A DNA stretch of 11,366 bases, taken from an uncultured Acidimicrobiaceae bacterium (lineage in GTDB: Bacteria; Actinomycetota; Acidimicrobiia; Spongiisociales; UBA5794). Below, piece by piece: positions 1-5,764 of this stretch (positions are counted from its first letter, which is position 1; every line of letters begins with the position of its first letter). The stretch spans positions 1 to 11,366 of the forward strand of contig CAMYJM010000044.1 in assembly GCA_947258635.1 (NCBI GenBank), in the 5' to 3' direction. The position numbers and the translations under genes are program-made. The notes beneath the pieces were generated by a model. It was not told the origin of the DNA. It saw only the letters and a program-made list of their open reading frames with translations, and did no database searches.

Positions 1-114
1 GGGGCGATGCCCGATCTCAACCGGCGGCGAGCTACCCGGGGCGAGTGGCTGGCTGCGGCGGCCTTCCCCGCGCTGGGCCTCGTGGTGGCAGTCGCGGCGA
101 TGGTCGTGACGTGA
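1..114 (+). CDS. 3' end of membrane protein, probably ECF/CbiQ-type transmembrane subunit (partial)
   Basis: Only the last 37 codons are in the window; they read in frame 1 to a TGA at 112-114. A basic stretch (NRRRATRGEW) is followed by about 20 hydrophobic residues rich in Ala, Val and Leu that end the protein, which looks like a C-terminal membrane helix. The TGA overlaps the GTG start of the next gene (GTGA, 111-114), so the two are probably translationally coupled. CbiO-type ATPases are commonly encoded directly after the CbiQ/EcfT transmembrane subunit, and that is the basis of the call. The fragment carries no diagnostic motif, so a CbiM/CbiN-type substrate component or another membrane protein is possible. 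Confidence 0.5.
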   Translation, partial: GAMPDLNRRRATRGEWLAAAAFPALGLVVAVAAMVVT

Positions 115-851
115 CCGCCCCGGCGATCGATGTGAACGGGCTCCGCTTCACCTATCCCGACGGGCGGGAGGCGCTGCGCGACGTGAAGCTCCGTATAGAG
201 GCGGGAGAGCGAGTCGCGCTGCTTGGGCCCAATGGCGCCGGGAAGACCACGCTGGCTCTTCACCTCAACGGCATCCACGTCGCCGCGGCCGGCTCCGTCG
301 ACATTGGTGATCTCACCCTCCAGCCGGCCAACCTCGCCGAGATCCGCCGCCGCGTGGGATTGGTCTTCCAGGATTCCGACGATCAGCTCTTCATGCCCAC
401 GGTGGCCGAAGACGTCGCGTTCGGGCCCGCCAACCTCGGGTTGTCGGGAGCCGGCCTCGAGGAGCGCGTCTCGGAAGCACTGGCCGCGGTCGAGGCGACG
501 GAGCTGGCTGCCCGAGCTCCCCACCATCTCAGCGGCGGAGAGCGCCGCCGGGCCGCGATCGCCACCGTTCTGGCGATGCGCCCCGATGTATTGGTGCTCG
601 ACGAGCCGAGCTCGGGTCTCGACCCGGCAGGGCGCCGTGAGCTGGTGGTGACGTTACAGAGCCTCGATATCACGCAGCTCGTCATCACCCACGACCTGCC
701 GTTTGCCCTCGAGCTGTGCGAGCGGTCGGTGATCATGGACGGCGGCCGGGTTGTGGCCGACGGGCCCACCGCCGAGCTCTTGATGGACGACGCGTTGCTA
801 CGTAGCCACCGGCTCGAGATGCCGTTCGGCTTCCGCGGCGTCGACGGGTAG
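111..851 (+). CDS. cbiO: ECF-type cobalt/nickel importer ATPase, CbiO-like
   Basis: ATP-binding subunit of an energy-coupling-factor importer, 246 aa, acting at the inner face of the membrane. From the GTG at 111: Walker A GPNGAGKT at residues 39-46, a Q-loop region reading QDSDDQLF, ABC signature LSGGE at 140-144, Walker B VLVLDEP with D164 and E165, and the H-loop histidine at about 194 (VITHD). The DDQLF...TVAEDVAFGP pattern is typical of CbiO/EcfA ATPases, and the length fits. The open frame extends upstream to 45, but GTG 111 is preferred because it overlaps the preceding stop and gives the usual N-terminus just before the first strand. No clear Shine-Dalgarno is visible, which fits coupling. 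Metal specificity cannot be read from the ATPase; cobalt or nickel is by family. Vitamin ECF transporters use similar ATPases. Confidence 0.85.
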   Translation: MTAPAIDVNGLRFTYPDGREALRDVKLRIEAGERVALLGPNGAGKTTLALHLNGIHVAAAGSVDIGDLTLQPANLAEIRRRVGLVFQDSDDQLFMPTVAEDVAFGPANLGLSGAGLEERVSEALAAVEATELAARAPHHLSGGERRRAAIATVLAMRPDVLVLDEPSSGLDPAGRRELVVTLQSLDITQLVITHDLPFALELCERSVIMDGGRVVADGPTAELLMDDALLRSHRLEMPFGFRGVDG

Positions 852-895
852 CCCGCCCTCCGCGGGCCGGGTTGGGGTCGGCGTGCGGCGCTGCG

Positions 896-1525
896 ATGAT
901 TCGGGGCGTGTCGACATCTGTGCCCGACCGGGCTTCTCTGCAACGTCGGGCGCTTCGGCTCGAATACGCCACGATCGTGTGGAACATCGGCGAGGCTGGG
1001 CTGACGATTGGGCTGGGGATCGCCGCCGGCTCGTTGGCACTCATCGGCTTCGGTGTCGACTCGATAGTTGAGCTGTTCGCGTCGCTGGTGGTCGTCTGGC
1101 ACCTGCGATCGACGCATGCCGGCGACCACGCCGACCGCACCCGCCGGGCCCTCCGCCTGACGGCGGCTGCGTTCCTGGTTCTCGCCATCGCCTTGAGCGG
1201 AGCGGCAATCAATGACCTCACCAGCGGCCGGCGCGCCGGTGAGTCGCTCTGGGGAATCGTCTACCTGGCGATCACGGCGGCCGTGATGTTTGCGCTCGCC
1301 AAGATGAAGCAGCGGGCCGGGCGGGATCTTGGCTCCGCGCCGCTGCTGTCCGAGGCGCAGATGACTTTCCTCGACGCGTTGCTGGCCGCGGCAACTCTCA
1401 TCGGCCTCGCCGCCAATGCGGCCTTCGGTTGGTGGTGGGCCGACCCGACGGCCGCGCTCCTCATTGCCGCCGCGGCCGCCAACGAGGCTCGCGAGAACTG
1501 GGGAGAAGCATCTGAGTTCGGGTAG
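896..1525 (+). CDS. CDF-like cation transporter, short form without C-terminal domain
   Basis: Predicted 209-aa membrane protein with about six hydrophobic segments (residues roughly 25-44, 46-68, 88-105, 117-134, 157-178, 182-192). It resembles actinobacterial short members of the cation diffusion facilitator family, which export divalent metals by proton exchange. The second segment carries D55-x3-E59 inside AGSLALIGFGVDSIVE, matching the TM2 metal motif. The fifth contains SEAQMTFLDALL with D160, then WWWADP, typical of this subgroup. The usual His of the TM5 H-x3-D site is a Met (156), and the cytosolic C-terminal metal-binding domain is missing, so transport activity or metal choice may differ from classic CDFs. 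ATG 896 is chosen; TTG 872 and GTG 908 are in-frame alternatives and none has a strong ribosome site. The adjacent CbiO-type gene suggests a metal context. Confidence 0.7.
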   Translation: MIRGVSTSVPDRASLQRRALRLEYATIVWNIGEAGLTIGLGIAAGSLALIGFGVDSIVELFASLVVVWHLRSTHAGDHADRTRRALRLTAAAFLVLAIALSGAAINDLTSGRRAGESLWGIVYLAITAAVMFALAKMKQRAGRDLGSAPLLSEAQMTFLDALLAAATLIGLAANAAFGWWWADPTAALLIAAAAANEARENWGEASEFG

Positions 1526-1527
1526 GA

Positions 1528-1580
1528 GCGTTCGGTGTGCTTGATCGGGCATAGGGCATGGTTGAGCACAACCAGCACGC
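1528..1580. repeat. Imperfect palindromic element (copy A) upstream of potA
   Basis: A 53-bp element starts 3 bp after the stop of the CDF-like gene. The left part GCGTTCGGTGTGCTTGATC (1528-1546) matches copy B (5693-5711) at 16 of 19 positions. The right part holds GTTGAGCACAAC (1561-1572), which matches copy B at 10 of 12, and both loops contain ATAGGGC. Self-pairing is weaker than in B: GCGT/ACGC at the ends, then GGT-GTGCTTGATC against GGTTGAGCACAACC with one bulge and some G-U pairs. The loop holds a short tandem GGGCATA/GGGCATG. No T-run follows, so a classic intrinsic terminator is unlikely. Confidence 0.75.
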
Positions 1581-1628
1581 CCTTCTCGATGACTCGTATG
1601 ACACCACTGGTTTGGGTAACGTCAGGTC

Positions 1629-2705
1629 ATGGATGGCCAGGCTGCCGTAACGCTGACGGGCGTTACCAAGAAGTTCGGCGAAGAGGTCACTGCGGTCGAT
1701 GACGTCGACCTCGAGATCCGTGACGGCGAGTTCTTCTCTCTCCTCGGACCTTCCGGCTGCGGCAAGACCACCACGCTGCGGATGATCGCCGGCCTCGAGT
1801 TTCCGACCGACGGCAGCGTGCAGATCTTTGGCGAGGAGATGGGGTTGCGGCCCCCCAACAAGCGTCCCGTCAACACCGTTTTCCAGTCGTATGCGCTGTT
1901 CCCCCACATGAATGTGGAGCAGAACGTCGGTTTCGGGCTGCGCATGCAGAAAGTCGAACCGTCCGAGATCGCCCGCCGGGTCGCTGAGGCGATCGACCTC
2001 GTTCGTCTCAGCGGAATGGAAAAGCGGGCGCCCAATGCCCTCTCGGGAGGGCAACAACAGCGGGTTGCGCTGGCTCGGGCCCTGGTGAATCGTCCCAAGG
2101 TGCTGCTCCTCGACGAGCCCCTGGGAGCTCTCGACCTGAAGCTCAGACAGACGATGCAACTCGAGCTGAAGGACATTCAGCACGAAGTCGGCATCACATT
2201 CGTCTACGTGACCCACGATCAGGAAGAGGCCCTGACCATGTCGGATCGGATCGCCGTCATGAACGAGGGGAAGCTCGCCCAGGTCGGGATGCCGGAAGAG
2301 ATATACGGCTCTCCCGTCAGCCTGTTCGTGGCCGGTTTTGTGGGCGACATGTTCTTCCTCCCCGGAGAGGTCGCCGAGGCCGGTGCCGTGCGCCTCGCCG
2401 GGGGCCAGATCGTCCGGGCGAAGACGAGCTCCTCGCCGGGTACGGCGGTGACGCTCACGCTGCGCCCGGAGATGATTCACCTCTACGCCAGCAGCTCTGA
2501 GCTACCTCCGGACCGCAATACCCTCGACGGGACCATCGCCCGGAAGATCTTCTACGGCGACTCGATGTTCTACGAAGTCGACGTCGGCGTCGTCGGGTCC
2601 TTCGACGTGCGTGTCGAGAACGCGCCCAGCATGCGGCGGTGGGAAGTGGGCGACAGTGTCGTCATCGACTTCCATCCCGAATCCGCGACTGCTCTCGCCG
2701 AATGA
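1629..2705 (+). CDS. potA: Polyamine ABC importer ATPase, PotA-like
   Basis: ATP-binding subunit, 358 aa, of a spermidine/putrescine-type importer, energising uptake through PotB and PotC. Visible motifs: Walker A GPSGCGKT at 40-47, the [11 protein letters not shown]-loop stretch typical of PotA/FbpC-class ATPases, signature LSGGQ at 138-142, Walker B LLLDEP with D162 and E163, and the H-loop H196 (VTHDQEE). The last ~110 residues form a TOBE-type regulatory domain ([10 protein letters not shown] onward), and total length is close to E. coli PotA (378 aa). The stop TGA overlaps the ATG of potB (ATGA, 2702-2705). The ATG at 1629 has only a weak upstream GTCAGG. A palindromic element lies 48 bp upstream. 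The ATPase alone would also fit an iron or thiosulfate importer; the PotD gene downstream settles the assignment. Confidence 0.92.
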   Translation: MDGQAAVTLTGVTKKFGEEVTAVDDVDLEIRDGEFFSLLGPSGCGKTTTLRMIAGLEFPTDGSVQIFGEEMGLRPPNKRPVNTVFQSYALFPHMNVEQNVGFGLRMQKVEPSEIARRVAEAIDLVRLSGMEKRAPNALSGGQQQRVALARALVNRPKVLLLDEPLGALDLKLRQTMQLELKDIQHEVGITFVYVTHDQEEALTMSDRIAVMNEGKLAQVGMPEEIYGSPVSLFVAGFVGDMFFLPGEVAEAGAVRLAGGQIVRAKTSSSPGTAVTLTLRPEMIHLYASSSELPPDRNTLDGTIARKIFYGDSMFYEVDVGVVGSFDVRVENAPSMRRWEVGDSVVIDFHPESATALAE

Positions 2706-3607
2706 CGATCCTCGACGAACGTGAAGGCAGCCGGGAGACGGCGGTGAATCCGAAACTGGAGCGCCGCGCCAGGCGCCGCGACGCGTGGCGGGGCTTCTTC
2801 CACGCCGCACCCGCCTTCTTGTATCTGACGCTCTTCTTCACACTGCCGTTGATCATCGTGTTCGTGTTCTCCTTCGCCAGCCGCGGTCGCACCGGCCGGC
2901 CGTTGCTCGAAGCCTGGAACATCGACTCGTGGACGAGGCTGTTTGAGCCGTTGGTGCGGACGATTGCCGTCCGCTCCTTCTGGCTGGCGGTCCTCAACAC
3001 CGCGCTGTGCCTGCTCGTCGGCTATCCGTTTGCCTACTGGATCGCCACGCGCCGCAAGCAAGCCACACGCAACATCCTGCTCGTCGCCGTTCTCATACCG
3101 TTCTGGTCGAACTTCCTCGTACGTACGTATGCCTGGCGGATGCTGCTCGACTCCGACGGGTACATCACGCAATTCGGTGAGATGACAGGGCTGTGGGGCC
3201 GGCTGCTCTTCACGGTGCCCGCAGTGTTCCTGGGGTTGCTATACGGATACCTCCCTTTCATGGTGCTCCCGCTCTACGCGGCGATCGAGCGGCTCGATTG
3301 GAGCCTCGTCGAGGCGGGCCGCGACCTCTACGCGTCGGGGGCGGCGGCCTTTCGTAGAATCACATTGCCGCTCTCGCGTCCGGGAATCATCGCCGGGTCG
3401 ATCCTCGTGTTCATCCCCAGCCTGGGCGCCTATGTCACGCCGGACATCCTCGGTGGAGCCAAGACGACGCTCCTCGGCAACTACATAGTCACCCAATTCG
3501 GCGCGGCCCGGAACTGGCCGTTTGGATCGTCGATTTCGGGAGCGATCCTCATCGTGATGCTGGCGGTGACCGTCTTCTACTTCCGGAGCGGGGGGAGGAC
3601 TCTGTGA
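2702..3607 (+). CDS. potB: Polyamine ABC importer permease, PotB-like
   Basis: Inner-membrane permease of the polyamine importer, 301 aa from the ATG at 2702. A charged cytoplasmic N-terminus ([12 protein letters not shown]) precedes the first membrane helix at about 37-58, and the protein contains roughly six hydrophobic helices. The cytoplasmic EAA loop that contacts the ATPase is visible at about 203-222 ([20 protein letters not shown]). The sequence [18 protein letters not shown] is very typical of PotB. The ATG overlaps the potA stop by 4 bp. An in-frame GTG at 2744 preceded by GGGAG (2733-2737) is a credible alternative start giving 287 aa. The C-terminus overlaps potC by 4 bp. The open frame extends upstream to 2639, but that portion lies inside potA and is not needed. 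Confidence 0.92.
   Translation: MTILDEREGSRETAVNPKLERRARRRDAWRGFFHAAPAFLYLTLFFTLPLIIVFVFSFASRGRTGRPLLEAWNIDSWTRLFEPLVRTIAVRSFWLAVLNTALCLLVGYPFAYWIATRRKQATRNILLVAVLIPFWSNFLVRTYAWRMLLDSDGYITQFGEMTGLWGRLLFTVPAVFLGLLYGYLPFMVLPLYAAIERLDWSLVEAGRDLYASGAAAFRRITLPLSRPGIIAGSILVFIPSLGAYVTPDILGGAKTTLLGNYIVTQFGAARNWPFGSSISGAILIVMLAVTVFYFRSGGRTL
3593..3598 (+). promoter_or_regulatory. Ribosome binding site for potC
   Basis: GGGAGG sits inside the end of potB, 5 bases before the GTG at 3604. It supports the GTG as the potC start even though that codon overlaps the potB stop. Confidence 0.7.
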
Positions 3608-4416
3608 CCCTCAATCAAGGCGCCGCCGCCCGGCCGTGGGTCGATCGCATACTCGCGATCAACGGCTGGTTGGTCTTCGCGTTCCTCTACTTGCCGATCC
3701 TCGTTGTCATCGTGTTCTCGTTCTCCGCGAGCCCCAACGTGGGGATTTGGGGCGGGTTCTCCCTGCACTGGTATGACCGGATGTTCGGCAACGAGCAACT
3801 CATGAACGCGCTACGGAATTCGCTCTGGGTCGCCGCGTGGTCGACCGTCATCTCGACAGTGCTGGGTACTGCGGCCGCTCTGGCGATCGACCGATACCGC
3901 CGCTGGCTCGGTCGCGGAGTCTTCGACGCCGTGCTCTATCTGCCGGTGATCATCCCCGACGTGACGATGGCGGTCATGCTCCTGATGTGGTTCACCCAGG
4001 TCAACATCACCCTGGGGCGTCTTTCGATAATCCTGGCGCACATCGCTTTCAACATCTCGTTCGTCGCCATCGTGGTGCGGGCCCGGTTGGCCAATATGGA
4101 CCCTGCAATGGAGGAGGCTGCCGCCGATCTGTATGCCAGCAGATGGCAGGCATTTCGCCGCATCACGCTGCCGCTGATCATGCCCGGGGTTCTCGGCGGT
4201 GGCCTCTTGGCCTTGACGCTCTCGCTCGACGACGTCGTCATCACGAGCCTCGTTCAGGGCCCCGGATCGGCGACCCTGCCGGTCTACGTCTTTGGCCTGA
4301 TCAAGCGGTCGGTCACGCCGGAAATCAATGCCGTCTCTACACTCATGCTGGCAGCCTCGATAATTCTAGTTCTCGCCTCGCTGGCGTTTCAGCGCCGTGG
4401 AGAGCGAAGCGGATAA
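3604..4416 (+). CDS. potC: Polyamine ABC importer permease, PotC-like
   Basis: Second permease subunit, 270 aa, which would form the membrane channel with PotB. It starts with GTG 3604, overlapping the potB stop as GTGA. The first helix is at about 20-41 (INGWLVFAFLYLPILVVIVF), followed by FSLHWYDRMF and NSLWVAAWSTVISTVLGT, both characteristic of PotC. The ATPase-contact EAA loop is at about 170-190 (EEAAADLYASRWQAFRRITL), and the LSLDDVVITSLVQGPG segment is the PotC-typical late loop. Length is close to E. coli PotC (264 aa). The stop TAA (4414-4416) is 14 bp before the potD start, so all four transporter genes are very likely one transcript. Confidence 0.93.
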   Translation: MTLNQGAAARPWVDRILAINGWLVFAFLYLPILVVIVFSFSASPNVGIWGGFSLHWYDRMFGNEQLMNALRNSLWVAAWSTVISTVLGTAAALAIDRYRRWLGRGVFDAVLYLPVIIPDVTMAVMLLMWFTQVNITLGRLSIILAHIAFNISFVAIVVRARLANMDPAMEEAAADLYASRWQAFRRITLPLIMPGVLGGGLLALTLSLDDVVITSLVQGPGSATLPVYVFGLIKRSVTPEINAVSTLMLAASIILVLASLAFQRRGERSG

Positions 4417-4417
4417 C

Positions 4418-4423
4418 GGAGGA
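4418..4423 (+). promoter_or_regulatory. Ribosome binding site for potD
   Basis: GGAGGA lies immediately after the potC stop and 7 bases before the ATG at 4431. It is a strong site, which suits the higher amount of binding protein an ABC importer needs. It also fixes the start, since the open reading frame continues far upstream in an unrelated frame of potC. Confidence 0.85.
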
Positions 4424-4430
4424 AGAGATA

Positions 4431-5675
4431 ATGAAACGAATACTGATCCTCGTCGCCGCGGTGGCCTTGGTGGCCGCAGCGTGTGGCGATTCCACAGACG
4501 AGACGACAACAACCGCAGCCGCAGGCGCCACGACAGCGGCGCCGGGCACCACCGCGGAGCCGGGCACTACGGCGCCGCCGGCCACGGAACCGCCGCCCGC
4601 CGGCCCCCAGGCGTTGGCCGATGCCTGTGAGGCTGGTCAGACCGACGGCGATCTCAACCTGTACAACTGGACGGAATACCTTCCGTATGGTGCGGCCGCC
4701 GAGGATGGCGAGGTGGACGACCTCAAGGAAGCGTTCGAGGCCGAATATGGCGTGAACCTCGTGATCACCGAGTACGAATCCAACGAAGCGATGCTCGCCC
4801 AGATCGATGCCGGTGTTCCGTACGACCTAGTGGTCCCTTCGGACTACATGGTTACGGTCATGAAGAACGCCGGACTGCTGCTGAAGCTCAATAAGGCTGC
4901 AGTCCCCAACATGGCCAACATCGACCCGGCCTTTTCCAACCCGCCGTACGATGCGGGGAACGAGTTCTCCGCTCCCTACCAGTGGGGTACCACCGGGATC
5001 GGATTCAGCTACGACGTCATCGACGACGCCGACGGTATCTCGTGGGGTGTGATCTTCGACCCGGCGATGAATGCCGACTACGCCGGGCAGATCTCGCTGC
5101 TCGACGACGAGCGCGAGACGATGGGCGCCGCCCTGAAGTATCTCGGCTACTCCTTGAACACCACGAACGAGGACGAGGTCAACGAGGCTGCTGATCTGAT
5201 CGCCGCCACCAAGGCCAATCTGGCTGCCTTCATCTCGGCCGGCTTCGAGGACCTGCTGGTTCAGGGCGAGACGGTCGTGGCCCAGGGCTGGAACGGCGAC
5301 TTCCTCGGGGCGTACGACGCGGCGTCGACGGACGACTATGACGCCTATGAAGAGTTCGGCTACGCGGTTCCGATCGAAGGTGGGGCCGCCTGGGTCGACA
5401 CCATGGCGATTCCGGCGACGGCCGAGCACCCCTGCTCGGCGCTGGCCTTCATCAACTTCATGCTGGACGCCGAGAACGGTGCCACGCTGACGAACTACAC
5501 CTACTACGCCAGCCCCAACTTGGCGTCCCAGGAGTTCATCTGGGAGGAGATCCTCGAAGATCCGAGCATCTACCCGCCGGCGGAAATGCTCCAGGACGGC
5601 AGCCTCGAGTTCTTCTCGGACCTTGGGGACTTCACGAACATGTACTCGGACGCCTATGCGAGGGCGAAGAGCTAG
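4431..5675 (+). CDS. potD: Polyamine-binding lipoprotein, PotD-like
   Basis: Extracytoplasmic substrate-binding protein, 414 aa. It has a lipoprotein signal peptide ending VAAAC (Cys18 is the lipidation site), then a Thr/Ala/Pro-rich linker (about 20-60) typical of Acidimicrobiia lipoproteins, then the two-lobed binding domain. Residues that contact spermidine in E. coli PotD have clear counterparts: W80-T81-E82-Y83 in NWTEYLPYG, S137 and Y139 in VPSDYMV, D226 and E229 in DDERETMG, W287 in GWNGDF, W321 and D323 in AAWVDTMAIPA, and Y359 in YYASPN. This points to a polyamine rather than a sugar or metal. The choice among spermidine, putrescine or another diamine cannot be made by eye. It is last of the four transporter genes, followed by palindromic copy B. 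Confidence 0.93.
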   Translation: MKRILILVAAVALVAAACGDSTDETTTTAAAGATTAAPGTTAEPGTTAPPATEPPPAGPQALADACEAGQTDGDLNLYNWTEYLPYGAAAEDGEVDDLKEAFEAEYGVNLVITEYESNEAMLAQIDAGVPYDLVVPSDYMVTVMKNAGLLLKLNKAAVPNMANIDPAFSNPPYDAGNEFSAPYQWGTTGIGFSYDVIDDADGISWGVIFDPAMNADYAGQISLLDDERETMGAALKYLGYSLNTTNEDEVNEAADLIAATKANLAAFISAGFEDLLVQGETVVAQGWNGDFLGAYDAASTDDYDAYEEFGYAVPIEGGAAWVDTMAIPATAEHPCSALAFINFMLDAENGATLTNYTYYASPNLASQEFIWEEILEDPSIYPPAEMLQDGSLEFFSDLGDFTNMYSDAYARAKS

Positions 5676-5692
5676 CCGGGTCGGATTTCTTG

Positions 5693-5746
5693 GCGTTCGT
5701 TGTGCTTAAACCGCTCTTATAGGGCGTGTTTAAGCACAACGAACGC
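5693..5746. repeat. Perfect 19-bp inverted repeat (copy B) between potD and the amine dehydrogenase
   Basis: Left arm GCGTTCGTTGTGCTTAAAC (5693-5711) and right arm GTTTAAGCACAACGAACGC (5728-5746) are exact reverse complements, with a 16-base loop (5712-5727). CGC 5712-5714 can also pair with GCG 5724-5726, lengthening the stem in RNA. It begins 18 bp after the potD stop and ends 6 bp before the ribosome site of the next gene. No T-run follows. It could be an mRNA hairpin that protects the potABCD transcript or limits read-through, an operator for a dimeric regulator, or a member of a mobile palindromic repeat family. It is related to copy A at 1528-1580. Confidence 0.9.
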
Positions 5747-5752
5747 AAGACC

Positions 5753-5760
5753 AAGGAGGA
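5753..5760 (+). promoter_or_regulatory. Ribosome binding site for the amine dehydrogenase gene
   Basis: AAGGAGGA, nearly the full anti-16S complement, lies 4 bases before the GTG at 5765. It decides in favour of GTG 5765 as start. It lies 6 bases after the long hairpin, so folding could influence ribosome access. Confidence 0.85.
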
Positions 5761-5764
5761 CTAG

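Noticed and set aside
851..867. GC hairpin GCCCGC/GCGGGC at the end of the CbiO-like gene as a terminator
   Set aside because: The stem is only 6 bp with no following T-run; short GC stems like this are common by chance in this GC-rich DNA.
383..1552. Long open frame on the minus strand opposite the CbiO and CDF-like genes
   Set aside because: It is antisense to two well-supported genes; its Arg/Pro/Gly-rich product has no recognisable domain. Such frames are expected in high-GC coding DNA.
1528..1580. Integron attC site, because GTTGAGC fits the GTTRRRY core pattern
   Set aside because: No matching RYYYAAC partner at the other end, no integrase or cassette-like gene order, and copy B has GTTTAAG, which does not fit the core.
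1597..1602. TATGAC as a -10 promoter box for potA
   Set aside because: No acceptable -35 box at 16-18 bp spacing; the promoter of the operon cannot be placed from sequence alone.
3837..4430. Upstream extension of the potD reading frame through potC
   Set aside because: The extension is an out-of-frame reading of potC; the signal peptide and strong ribosome site place the start at 4431.
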